Notes: generated by a model from the letters alone, not told the origin. Positions 1 to 7,065 are shown, counted from the stretch's first letter. The stretch: 9,357 nucleotides of DNA from Bacillota bacterium (GCA_023441125.1 JAEZQV010000466.1:1-9357), one strand, 5' to 3'. Numbers and translations: made by a program.

Positions 1-524
1 TCCCAGCCCTGCAGCCGTTTCGCCACTTGTTTGCCAATAGCGCCCAAGCCCAGCAGGCCTACAGTTTTTCCCAGCAGATCGGCGCCGGTAGCCGAATCGT
101 CCCGCCAGCCGCCGGCTTTAATATACCGCTCATTGCGGGGAATCTTTTTATAGACGGCAAGCATGGCGGCAATGGCAAATTCCGCGACACTTTGATTATG
201 GACCGGGGCGTTGGTTACCAGGATGCCTTTGTCCGTAGCCGTCTTAACATCAATATGGTCAACGCCCATGCCGTATTTACAGATGACCTTCAGCCGGTCG
301 GCACCGGCCAGCACCCGCTTTGTCAGTTTCTCCCGCGACATGCCGATGATCGCATCCACTTCATTACCCCAGCGGATCAGTTCTTCTTCCGTATAACCCT
401 CCTGGGAACGCGACACATGCGGCCCGATAATGAGCTCACAACCCATTTCGCGCAAATAATCATAAGTATACTCGGAACCGTTAATAGGTTCGGCGATCAG
501 CACTTTTCGTTCCCTGTCCGTCAA
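1..524 (-). CDS. D-isomer specific 2-hydroxyacid dehydrogenase (SerA-like), C-terminus beyond window
   Basis: Partial gene: the N-terminal 174 codons are in the window and the rest lies past the left edge. The family reduces 2-keto acids, or oxidises 2-hydroxy acids, with NAD(P)H in the cytoplasm. Visible landmarks are the KYGMGVDHIDV segment (around residues 84-94), matching the family's substrate-loop pattern (K/R-x-G-x-G-x-D-x-I-D), then SVAEFA at the start of the nucleotide domain and GLLGLGAIGKQVAKRL near the end, the GxGxxG NAD-binding loop. The catalytic Arg, Glu and His would lie outside the window. The start chosen is TTG at 522-524, because a perfect AGGAGG (533-538 on the complement) sits 8 nt upstream; no ATG in this frame fits as well. 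It follows the transporter stop by 37 nt, so it is probably the last visible gene of the catabolic operon. It could be a true phosphoglycerate dehydrogenase, but the context favours a pathway-specific reductase. Confidence 0.88.
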   Translation of the reverse strand, partial: MTDRERKVLIAEPINGSEYTYDYLREMGCELIIGPHVSRSQEGYTEEELIRWGNEVDAIIGMSREKLTKRVLAGADRLKVICKYGMGVDHIDVKTATDKGILVTNAPVHNQSVAEFAIAAMLAVYKKIPRNERYIKAGGWRDDSATGADLLGKTVGLLGLGAIGKQVAKRLQGW

Positions 525-561
525 ATTGAAAACCTCCTGTCGGCCACACTATATTTTAAAA

Positions 562-1866
562 CTATAGACTCTGCTTAGGCTCATATAACGGCCGCTCGGT
601 CTTTATCATCAGAAAGCCGGTTATCCCGATCACCATCACCAGCGCGTTCATAATCAGCACCTGATTCCAGCCGTAGTCCCTGGCAATGATCGGTGCGGCG
701 GTAGGCACGATAGTAGCGGCAATAAAGCCCCAGGTGTTCATCCAGCTGCTGACAACGGAAGTAAGCTGCTGGCCAATCTCTGTCATAATGGCCCACATCA
801 GCGTCTGGGCTACACCGGCCATCCCCAGGGCCAGGCTGAGCCACAGGATGTTGGCCACAACGGCTTCGGCATAGGTGCTGGCAATGAGGGCAATGGCCGA
901 AAGGCCCAGCCCGGTGACACAGACCATGTTGCGGGCCCAAAAGCGGGGCAGCCCCTTCTTAATAAGAAAGTCGCTTAAGGTCCCGGATGTGAAAACAGCG
1001 ACTACGATAAAAATCCAGGGTACGGCTGTATAATAGCCCATATCCTTAAAGGACAGCCCTTTAGCCGCCTGCAGATAATACGGCAGCCAATAGTTAAAGA
1101 ACTGAACATTCCACAGGGTGCCGAAGCCGCCCAAGGCAACTCCCCAGAAAGAGCGCTGCCGCAAGAGGAACGCCCAGGGAATTTTCACCTTCGCACCTTC
1201 GGTGGCCACAGCGGCGCTCTCGGCGATGATGGCCAGCTCCTGGGCATTGACAGCAGGATGCTCCGCCGGCCGGGTGCGCATATACACATACCAGGTACTG
1301 GCGATCAGGATGCCAAGAACACCGCAGGCAAAGAAAGATCCCTGCCAGCCTACTACGGTTACGATGGACACAACCAGCGGCGGTCCGAAAATATTGGCAG
1401 AATAACAGCCGCCGTTCATCAGTGCCGTTCCCCGGCCCCTTTCCCCCTTGGCCAGCCAGTCGGCAAAAAACTGATTGGCGGCCGGAAAAACCGGGGCCTC
1501 ACTTACACCAAAGAAAAAACGCACGATATACATGCCTGTCAAAGAATTAACTACGCCGGTCAGGGCGGTAAAGACCGACCAGACGACCAGCGAAGCGGCT
1601 ACCACCAGGCGGGTGCCCAGATATTGCGTCAGCATCCCGCCCGGAAGCTGCACAACAAAGTAGCCGATGGAAAACACCGATATGATCATGCCGTATTGAA
1701 CCGGCGTAATTGACAGCGACTGCATAATCGGCGAAGCGTTTACAGAAAATACGAGCCGATCCAGATAACAAACCAAACTGACAAAAAAGACGAGAATGGC
1801 ACCTAGCCAGCGTATATTGGTAGGCCTGGCAAATTCCGTGCCAGTCTTGGCTTCAGTCGTAGTCAT
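562..1866 (-). CDS. MFS transporter, ACS (anion:cation symporter) type
   Basis: A 434-residue, strongly hydrophobic protein with about 12 predicted membrane segments, the usual size for the major facilitator superfamily. Helix 1 carries YLDRLVFSVNASPI, close to the (Y/N)xDR signature of ACS-family hexuronate, aldarate and phthalate transporters. The helix 2-3 loop is PGGMLTQYLGTRLV, a motif A-like element. Helix 4 and the following loop (RFFFGVSEAPVFPAANQFFADWL) match the ACS pattern R-x-x-x-G-x-x-E-A-x-x-F-P-A. The likely role is proton- or sodium-coupled import of an organic anion, probably the substrate of the surrounding enzymes. The ATG at 1864-1866 is preceded by a GGGGG-containing purine tract about 9 nt upstream, weaker than the AGGAGG sites of its neighbours. 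The gap to the upstream gene is unusually long (257 nt), that to the downstream dehydrogenase 37 nt. The substrate cannot be read from the sequence. Confidence 0.9.
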   Translation of the reverse strand: MTTTEAKTGTEFARPTNIRWLGAILVFFVSLVCYLDRLVFSVNASPIMQSLSITPVQYGMIISVFSIGYFVVQLPGGMLTQYLGTRLVVAASLVVWSVFTALTGVVNSLTGMYIVRFFFGVSEAPVFPAANQFFADWLAKGERGRGTALMNGGCYSANIFGPPLVVSIVTVVGWQGSFFACGVLGILIASTWYVYMRTRPAEHPAVNAQELAIIAESAAVATEGAKVKIPWAFLLRQRSFWGVALGGFGTLWNVQFFNYWLPYYLQAAKGLSFKDMGYYTAVPWIFIVVAVFTSGTLSDFLIKKGLPRFWARNMVCVTGLGLSAIALIASTYAEAVVANILWLSLALGMAGVAQTLMWAIMTEIGQQLTSVVSSWMNTWGFIAATIVPTAAPIIARDYGWNQVLIMNALVMVIGITGFLMIKTERPLYEPKQSL

Positions 1867-2123
1867 AGAAATCTACCCCCTAGTTTTCATTGGGTGTAAC
1901 TTCCCGGCAAACTAGTGGCAACATATCGTATGGGGCATGAACCACCAAACATAAACGACTGTGTCCGCGGCTGTAGTATAACTAAATCCCAACAACTAAT
2001 TCTCATTCTCTGGTGCTGCCACCGGAAGTTTTGCTGTATTCCGCAGAGCCAATATATGCCCCAGCAAACCACATAGATTAGTCCGGAATATGGGTACTTG
2101 CCTGGCGGGATAACCGGCCGCGC

Positions 2124-3002
2124 CTAAATCCCGAGCATTCGGGCCGGATTGTCACGCGTCATGATGAGGATTTCTTGCTCGGAAATTCCCAGGTCCAGCA
2201 TTTCCTTAATGAAATTCACCATTGAAACGGTGGGTGGCGGGTTAATTTTCTGACCGCTGTCGGTACTCATAATCGTCGCCTCCGCACCAACGGCCTTGAT
2301 AGCATCGGCTATAACCGACGGCGCTATGGGATTTCGCATCTGATGGGTAATATCATTGACCACATGTTCCAGCATGGTGGCGCCTTTACTGATAATTTCT
2401 TTCATATCGGCAATTGAATATTTCTCCATCGGCGAAGTCGGGTGTGTTACCACAATTTTTTTAACGCCCGCTGCTTTCGCCGCCGGCACCAATAGCATGG
2501 CCTCCTCGATAGAAATATGACCGGTAGCCAGTACGGCGTCATATTCCGCAATCAGCGCCAGAACCTCCCGGACCTCCGGCTTTAACGCCTTGTCTTCAGT
2601 AAGCAGCCGGATTCCTTTGATTCCGGACTTGATTAGTTTTGCGAACATGGGCACATTGTCAACTTCCCGCAGATAATGTTCGGCATGAATAGTCGGCATC
2701 CAGACCTCTGTCGCGCCCATGCGCAAAGCCATCTCCACCGCCTGCGGATTGACGCCGCCTACCGGCAGGTTTAAGGCAATACCGCCGAAGACGGGAAAAC
2801 CGGTCACTTCACTGGCTATCTTGGCCCGGTCAGCAGTAGAGGTTACATGACTCTTCAGCAGAATGGCCTTCATCTTGGCCTCTTTGGCTTGCCGGGCGGC
2901 TTCAATGTCGCTTAACAGGCGGGGAAAGACATCCGGGCCGGTGTGAATATGAAAATCGATGGCGCCGGCTAGCAAATCCTGGGCTTTGGTCGTATTATCC
3001 AT
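2124..3002 (-). CDS. Amidohydrolase-fold protein, DUF6282-like
   Basis: A 292-residue protein of the metal-dependent hydrolase (TIM-barrel) type; I recognise its DFHIHTGPD opening as resembling the DUF6282 family, which has no assigned reaction that I know of. All the ligand positions expected of an amidohydrolase are visible in order: H18 and H20 (HxH after strand 1), K50 followed by H52 (LLKSH, a candidate carboxylated lysine), H162 (ATGHIS), H187 (VVTHP) and D248 (STDSGQ). It ends with DNPARMLGI, the typical amidohydrolase terminal helix. It is therefore likely to be an active, probably cytoplasmic enzyme, perhaps a lactonase, hydrolase or decarboxylase acting on a pathway intermediate; that role is inference. 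The ATG at 3000-3002 follows an AAGGAGG 7 nt upstream. It sits 106 nt downstream of the dehydratase and upstream of the transporter on the same strand. Confidence 0.85.
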   Translation of the reverse strand: MDNTTKAQDLLAGAIDFHIHTGPDVFPRLLSDIEAARQAKEAKMKAILLKSHVTSTADRAKIASEVTGFPVFGGIALNLPVGGVNPQAVEMALRMGATEVWMPTIHAEHYLREVDNVPMFAKLIKSGIKGIRLLTEDKALKPEVREVLALIAEYDAVLATGHISIEEAMLLVPAAKAAGVKKIVVTHPTSPMEKYSIADMKEIISKGATMLEHVVNDITHQMRNPIAPSVIADAIKAVGAEATIMSTDSGQKINPPPTVSMVNFIKEMLDLGISEQEILIMTRDNPARMLGI

Positions 3003-3027
3003 GAGAAAACCTCCTTATTATTCTGTT

Positions 3028-3033
3028 ATTATA
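3028..3033 (-). promoter_or_regulatory. Possible internal -10 element before the DUF6282-like gene
   Basis: On the minus strand the 106-nt gap after the dehydratase contains a perfect TATAAT (ATTATA at 3028-3033 on the plus strand), about 26 nt upstream of the ATG. No convincing -35 hexamer lies 16-18 nt further upstream (the sequence there is around TTAGCTGA), and no TG extension is present. It may drive a secondary transcript of the downstream genes or be chance in an AT-rich spacer. Confidence 0.25.
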
Positions 3034-3108
3034 AATAGTGCGTTGTTTCATCAGCTAAGTTTTTAAGGTCACATAACGCGGGGATTGTCCCTCGCCCCGG
3101 AGTATTAT

Positions 3109-4779
3109 TTAAAAGTAGGGTTCATCCCGATATAGCCAGACCGCACCTTCATCGGCGCCGCCGACGCCGGCCCGGTAAGCTGCCAGCACGCCTTTCAGAC
3201 ACCGTTTGGGTCGCCGGACTGCTGCTTTCCGCCGCTCCAGTTCCGCGGGATTAACCAACAGTTCGAGCTTTTTTGCTGCCAGATCAATTTCAATAATGTC
3301 GCCGTCCTGCACCAGGGCCAACGGGCCGCCGGCCCAGGCCTCGGGCGCAATATGCCCGACACAGGGGCCCCGGGTCGCTCCGGAAAAGCGCCCGTCGGTA
3401 ATCATGGCTACCGAGGTATGGAGCCCCATTCCCACCAGCATGGCGGCAGGAATTGACAGTTCGCGCATCCCCGGTCCGCCCTGGGGTCCCTCGTAGCGGA
3501 TCACCAGCACCGAACCCGGTTCCACCTGCTTATGCAAAAGATAATCCCGGACCTGTTCCTCGGAATCAAAAACAACGGCCGGCCCCACATGCCGGTACAT
3601 TTTGGGATCAACGCCGCTCTTTTTTACTACCGCTCCCAGCGGCGCCAGATTGCCTGCAAGGATGGCAAAACAGCCGCCCTGCTGCCAGGGTTCGGCGCAG
3701 GAACGGATGATCTTACGGTCGATGGGTCCCTGATAGCTGTCCAGGTACTCCCGTAAAGTCCCGCCCATGGCCAGAGGGACATTGAGTTCCAGCGAATCCC
3801 GGATAGTGGCCAGCACGGCCGGTACTCCCCCCGCTTGATGAAAATCACTGATATTAAATTCCGAGGAAGGCTTGAACTTGGCAATTACCGGCACAGAGGC
3901 CTGAAGCTCATCAAACTGCTGCAACGTCAGGCCTGATCCCATCACCCGGGACAGGGCCATGGTATGCAGTACGGCATTCGTGGAGCCTCCCGTGGCGGAG
4001 ATATGCCGGATGCCGTTGGCCAGGGCAGCGTCGCTTACAAAACAGGAAAACCGCTTATTCTTCCGGACCAGCTCCACGATCCGTTCGCCTACATCTCTTG
4101 CCTGCCGGACCTTAGCGCCGTCACAGAAGAGCATGGTGGACGACCCAAAAGGAGCAATCCCGGCCGCTTCGAGAAACGCAGCCATCGTATTGGCAGTCCC
4201 GTACATGGAACAGGTGCCGCCAGAAGCGCACATCTTGGTCCGCCACCGGTCAAAGGTCGCTTCGTCGATCGCTCCGCTCTTACGTTTGCCAATAGCCTCC
4301 TTCAGATCGGCTGTACAATATATCTGCTCTCCTTCCCGGTAAGGCAGCATGGCCCCGGCAGTCAGAAACAGCGAGGGTAAGTCCAGGCGGGCCGCCGCCA
4401 TCAGCATCCCCGGGATAATTTTATCGCAGGAGCCCAGGAAAACCAGCCCGTCAAAGCCGTGGGACGCAACCATTGCTTCAATCGACGCGGCAATCAGGTC
4501 CCGCTGGGGTAACACATAATGCATGCCTCCGCCCTGGGCCATACCGTCGCAGGGGGCTGGCACGCCAAACTCGGCCGGTGTTCCCCCGCCGGCCCAGATT
4601 CCCTCTTTAACATACCCTGCCAATTGGGCCAGCGGTTTGTGCCCCGGATTGATATCATTCCAGGAATTTACCACCCCGATGACCGGCTTGGCAATATCCT
4701 TTTTCCGGTAACCTACCGAACTCATCAGGCCGATATAATACGCCTCGGTCAGGTCTTTCTCATTTCCTCTCCGCCCCAT
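3109..4779 (-). CDS. IlvD/Edd-family dehydratase, probably for a sugar acid
   Basis: A 556-residue dehydratase of the family that includes dihydroxyacid dehydratase (IlvD), 6-phosphogluconate dehydratase (Edd) and aldonate dehydratases. These iron-sulfur enzymes turn a 2,3-dihydroxy acid into a 2-keto-3-deoxy acid. Landmarks are [10 protein letters not shown] (38-47), [10 protein letters not shown] (C77-D78), [10 protein letters not shown] (C118, D119, K120; cluster ligand, metal ligand and the Lys that is carbamylated in relatives), [13 protein letters not shown] (C190), [22 protein letters not shown] and [11 protein letters not shown], with the catalytic Ser, followed by [12 protein letters not shown]. 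Length fits IlvD of about 560 residues. The [10 protein letters not shown] element resembles Edd more than the CGSCSGMFTAN of E. coli IlvD, and no other ilv gene is present, so a catabolic substrate is more likely than valine/isoleucine synthesis. The ATG has AGGAG 8 nt upstream. It lies 53 nt after the GarR-like gene. Confidence 0.9.
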   Translation of the reverse strand: MGRRGNEKDLTEAYYIGLMSSVGYRKKDIAKPVIGVVNSWNDINPGHKPLAQLAGYVKEGIWAGGGTPAEFGVPAPCDGMAQGGGMHYVLPQRDLIAASIEAMVASHGFDGLVFLGSCDKIIPGMLMAAARLDLPSLFLTAGAMLPYREGEQIYCTADLKEAIGKRKSGAIDEATFDRWRTKMCASGGTCSMYGTANTMAAFLEAAGIAPFGSSTMLFCDGAKVRQARDVGERIVELVRKNKRFSCFVSDAALANGIRHISATGGSTNAVLHTMALSRVMGSGLTLQQFDELQASVPVIAKFKPSSEFNISDFHQAGGVPAVLATIRDSLELNVPLAMGGTLREYLDSYQGPIDRKIIRSCAEPWQQGGCFAILAGNLAPLGAVVKKSGVDPKMYRHVGPAVVFDSEEQVRDYLLHKQVEPGSVLVIRYEGPQGGPGMRELSIPAAMLVGMGLHTSVAMITDGRFSGATRGPCVGHIAPEAWAGGPLALVQDGDIIEIDLAAKKLELLVNPAELERRKAAVRRPKRCLKGVLAAYRAGVGGADEGAVWLYRDEPYF

Positions 4780-4832
4780 GAAACTAACTCCTTTAGTAAT
4801 AAATTCTTACTATGGCCGCTAGCAGCGTTTCT

Positions 4833-5717
4833 TTACCGCGACCGGTAACTAACCCCCAGCAGTTCTTCAAAAACCCGGATCATAGCGCCCTTGTCCTGCT
4901 TGCCGTATCCTTTCAGTAAAGCCATTTGATAAGTACTGGTGGCTGCATTCAGTACCGGCAGGGGAATACACTGGCTGGCGCCGATTTCAGCCGCACTCAC
5001 CAAATCCTTATAGGCATGTTCCAGATGGTAGCCTTCCGTGAAACCGTCCTTGAGGATGCGGGGAATGAAGAATTCCGAGGCGTAACTCCGCCCGGTGCCG
5101 CTGTTCACCACCTGGCCGACCTTGTCAGGGTCCAGCCCCATTTTCACGGACATCGGCAGAATTTCAGCCAATGCCGCCACATTGATGTCAAACAACAGCT
5201 GGTTGATCAGCTTGGTTAGCTGGCCGCTGCCGGTATCGCCCATGTGGAGAATTTTATTGCCGATACATTCCAGGTAAGGCCTAATGGCGGCAATAGTCTC
5301 AGCCGCTCCCCCGCACATCACCGTAAGCGTGCCGTCCACAGCCCGGGCTTCCATTCCCGACACGGGGGCGTCGATAAAAACAACGCCGCGTTCTGCCAGC
5401 CGCTGTGCCAGTTCAATGGTAGTAGTGTATTTAATGGTACTCAGGTCCACTACAATTTGGCCGGCAGTAAGCTGCTGCCCCAGCCCCGTCTCGCCCAGCA
5501 GCACATTTTTTACAACCTCGCTGCCGGGAAGACTGAGAAAGATGATTTCAGATTGCGCTATGGCCCCTAAGTGGCTGGTGGTACTGGCGCCTTTGCCTGC
5601 CAGTTCCTGAAAGCAATCGGTTTTTATATCGTTGACAATCAGGTCTGCGCCACTCTTTAACATATTTATCGCCATATGCTTACCCATCTGCCCCAGACCA
5701 ACAAAACCGATTTTCAC
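4833..5717 (-). CDS. 3-hydroxyisobutyrate / tartronate-semialdehyde reductase-type dehydrogenase (GarR-like)
   Basis: An NAD(P)-dependent beta-hydroxyacid dehydrogenase of 294 residues, the normal family length. It has the N-terminal Rossmann loop FVGLGQMG (5-12), the substrate motif DAPVSGMEARAVDGTL (116-131; relatives read DAPVSGG-x-x-GA), the catalytic segment GSGQLTKLINQ with K169 and N172, and the cofactor-closing KDL (237-239). The KLxNQ form is that of GarR-type tartronate semialdehyde reductases rather than the KxxNN of animal 3-hydroxyisobutyrate dehydrogenases, but the true substrate is not provable from this. The start chosen is GTG at 5715-5717, giving MKIGFVG. A GTG three codons upstream (5724-5726) is in frame but sits only 1 nt from the GGGAG ribosome site, whereas 5717 is about 10 nt away. 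It is the first full-length gene of the operon, facing away from the GntR gene. Confidence 0.88.
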   Translation of the reverse strand: MKIGFVGLGQMGKHMAINMLKSGADLIVNDIKTDCFQELAGKGASTTSHLGAIAQSEIIFLSLPGSEVVKNVLLGETGLGQQLTAGQIVVDLSTIKYTTTIELAQRLAERGVVFIDAPVSGMEARAVDGTLTVMCGGAAETIAAIRPYLECIGNKILHMGDTGSGQLTKLINQLLFDINVAALAEILPMSVKMGLDPDKVGQVVNSGTGRSYASEFFIPRILKDGFTEGYHLEHAYKDLVSAAEIGASQCIPLPVLNAATSTYQMALLKGYGKQDKGAMIRVFEELLGVSYRSR

Positions 5718-5734
5718 GTTTACCACACTCCCGT

Positions 5735-5764
5735 TTAGTTTCTTGGTTCTTTTTTTGCTGCCAC
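5735..5764 (-). CDS. Possible 9-codon leader peptide
   Basis: In the operon's 5' leader a GGGAGG is followed 5 nt later by a GTG that opens a reading frame of nine codons (M-A-A-K-K-E-P-R-N) ending in TAA at 5735-5737. It lies between the predicted transcription start and the GarR-like start, and its stop is 17 nt before the downstream GTG. It may be a translated leader coupled to the first enzyme, or simply a chance purine-rich stretch. No hairpin or T-run typical of attenuation was seen next to it. Confidence 0.2.
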   Translation of the reverse strand: MAAKKEPRN

Positions 5765-5813
5765 CTTACCCTCCCTTCTGCACTGAATCCTTCTTGCTGC
5801 TATGGCATTTTCT

Positions 5814-5837
5814 TCTGGTCGACCAATGTCGACCAGA
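5814..5837. promoter_or_regulatory. Perfect inverted repeat, probable GntR operator
   Basis: The half-site TCTGGTCGAC is followed by a 4-nt spacer (CAAT) and then its exact complement GTCGACCAGA, a perfect 10-bp inverted repeat. It contains the shorter palindrome TGGTCGACCA (5816-5825). On the minus strand TGGTCGAC occurs twice, 10 bp apart, so both copies face the same side of the helix. FCD-type GntR regulators such as FadR bind TGGT-Nx-ACCA sites, which fits. The repeat begins 8 bp after the TATAAT of the minus-strand promoter, at about +3 to +26, where a bound protein would block transcription. I found no second copy in the window. Binding by the adjacent GntR protein is inference. Confidence 0.75.
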
Positions 5838-5845
5838 GTTCTAAA

Positions 5846-5877
5846 ATTATATTAACATAGCTTACCGGGTTATGCAA
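5846..5877 (-). promoter_or_regulatory. Promoter of the catabolic operon
   Basis: A perfect -10 TATAAT reads on the minus strand (5846-5851). The best -35-like hexamer, TTGCAT (5872-5877), matches TTGACA at only the first three bases and lies 20 nt away, longer than the usual 17. No TG extension is present. The predicted start is near 5839, giving a leader of about 120 nt before the GarR-like gene. The -10 position relative to the downstream operator makes this the most likely operon promoter. Confidence 0.55.
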
Positions 5878-5964
5878 TTACTTTTTTCGCAAAATTTAGA
5901 CTATATTCATTGTGGTATAGCCGGTCGCTGCAGTCCCGGCCGCACTTGTTTGGCGGGCGTTGCC

Positions 5965-5996
5965 TTGACAAATGCCGTTATTTAGACGACTATAAA
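5965..5996 (+). promoter_or_regulatory. Promoter of the gntR gene
   Basis: A perfect -35 TTGACA (5965-5970) is followed by TATAAA (5991-5996). The spacing is 20 nt, longer than optimal; at 17 nt the hexamer is GACTAT, a poor -10. Transcription would start near 6003, some 45 nt before the TTG start. The rest of the 5727-6047 intergenic region holds the operon promoter, operator and leader described separately; between 5878 and 5964 I see nothing else clear. The inverted repeat at 5814-5837 is about 130 bp upstream of this -35, so autoregulation through that site would need looping or an unseen second site. Confidence 0.5.
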
Positions 5997-6047
5997 GATA
6001 TCAGGTAAAATTTTGCCAACACCAGTTCCGCTTGGGAGGAAGATACA

Positions 6048-6785
6048 TTGAATGAACAACGGCGCCAGCTTATAAAAACCATCTACACCGCCTTAAAGGA
6101 TGGAGAAATCTCCACAGGAAACCAGCTTTTGTCAGAGCGGGAGCTGGCGGAAAAATTCCAGGTCAAGCGCACTACTCTCCGGGAAGCGCTAATTTCGCTG
6201 GAAGCCTTGGGCATTATCGAGATTCGCGAGAGACAAGGCATATTCGTCGGCGAAGGCGGCCTGCAATACCTCACGCAGGGGCTGGACATGCTGTCGGCTT
6301 ACTCGCCTGTGGATATTTTTTCCCAGGTTTTCGAAGTCCGCATTATGGTTGAGTCCCTGGCCGCCGAACTGGCGGCGCAAAGGCGAACCGAACGGGACCT
6401 CGCGCTGCTCTGGGGCGAAATAGATTTCTTTCGGAATCTCTGCACAACGGATCATGCCGAAAAAGGCTCCCTGGGCGCCCAGCACAATACAATATTCCAT
6501 AATCTCATTATCGCGGCAACCCATAATATTGTCCTGCAAAGGATTTACGAAGGAATCTCCAAGCTTACGCAAAATGTTTTCACCGCCTTGGGAGACAGCA
6601 GTCTTGCCTATCACCCCTACGCAATCTGGCCGGACATCCTCCTCAAAGAACATGAAGATTTGGTCAAAGCCATCGCGGCCGAAAATTCAGCGGAAGCCAA
6701 GGCTATGCTGCTCCTTCATCTTGAAAACTCTAAGTCCCGGAACCAGGACGCCGTCCGTATGGCCCAGCTTCTCCTGGTGAAATAG
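6048..6785 (+). CDS. GntR-family transcriptional regulator, FCD (FadR) subfamily
   Basis: A 245-residue DNA-binding regulator. Residues 1-68 form a winged helix-turn-helix with the GntR signature LLSERELAEKFQVKRTTLREAL, then LEALGIIEIRERQGIFV for the wing. Residues 88-230 form the all-helical FCD ligand domain: FEVRIMVESLAAELAA (helix 1), NTIFH (147-151), H202 in KEHEDLVKAI and H224 in LLLHLEN. These are the usual metal and ligand-binding positions, with Asn147 where many relatives have Asp. FCD regulators usually bind small carboxylates and let go of DNA when ligand is present, so this is probably the substrate-sensing repressor of the divergent operon. The start is TTG at 6048 with GGAGG 8 nt upstream; the nearby ATG at 6052 is out of frame. 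A terminator-like hairpin follows the gene. Confidence 0.92.
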   Translation: MNEQRRQLIKTIYTALKDGEISTGNQLLSERELAEKFQVKRTTLREALISLEALGIIEIRERQGIFVGEGGLQYLTQGLDMLSAYSPVDIFSQVFEVRIMVESLAAELAAQRRTERDLALLWGEIDFFRNLCTTDHAEKGSLGAQHNTIFHNLIIAATHNIVLQRIYEGISKLTQNVFTALGDSSLAYHPYAIWPDILLKEHEDLVKAIAAENSAEAKAMLLLHLENSKSRNQDAVRMAQLLLVK

Positions 6786-6830
6786 TGCGAAAGGCGGCAG
6801 CATAGTGTCACAATCAAATCCCGGTGTCAC

Positions 6831-6876
6831 AACAGCCCCGTCCAAGGCTTACGCTTTGAGAGGGGCTGTTATTTGT
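6831..6876 (+). terminator. Rho-independent terminator after gntR
   Basis: A perfect 9-bp stem pairs AACAGCCCC (6831-6839) with GGGGCTGTT (6862-6870). An inner arm, CAAGGC/GCTTTG with one G-T pair, extends it to a long hairpin, and the 3' side continues TTATTTGT. The T-run is short, so termination may be partial. It starts 45 nt after the gntR stop and reads only in the plus direction. Confidence 0.6.
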
Positions 6877-6943
6877 GGCAGCGCCGGAGCGGTAGTATAA
6901 ATTAATCATTTATTTACGTTCGCGTATCTTTGGTTACGAAAAG

Positions 6944-6976
6944 TTTACAATTTTGTTTTCTAAATAATGGTATAAT
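6944..6976 (+). promoter_or_regulatory. Extended -10 promoter of the HD-GYP gene
   Basis: A TATAAT (6971-6976) is immediately preceded by TGG, making an extended -10 (TGnTATAAT) that can work without a good -35. The nearest -35-like hexamer is TTTACA (6944-6949), 21 nt away. Transcription would start near 6983, leaving about 83 nt of leader before the GTG start. Confidence 0.6.
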
Positions 6977-7065
6977 CTAATCGCGCTAATTTAGTACAAC
7001 CTGCATTTATCCTGTTTATCAACCAGAAACTAAACTTTGTTACGTTGAGAGGAAGGCTAAAGACA

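Noticed and set aside
1931..2063. 8-bp inverted pair 117 bp apart in the spacer as a structured RNA or element boundary
   Set aside because: A match of this length is expected about as often as not by chance in a 257-bp stretch; kept only as a note in the spacer finding.
1887..2072. A 61-codon minus-strand open frame in the long operon spacer
   Set aside because: Its composition (many Trp, Cys, Gln, Arg) resembles no known family, and it has no ribosome site with good spacing.
3072..3103. GC-rich hairpin-like sequence (CGGGG/CCCCG) after the dehydratase
   Set aside because: The stem is about 5 bp with an 11-nt loop and there is no T-run on the minus strand, so it is not supported as a terminator.
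4805..4850. Small hairpins (ACCG/CGGT and CGCT/AGCG) around the end of the GarR-like gene
   Set aside because: Stems of 4 bp without a T-run are expected by chance.
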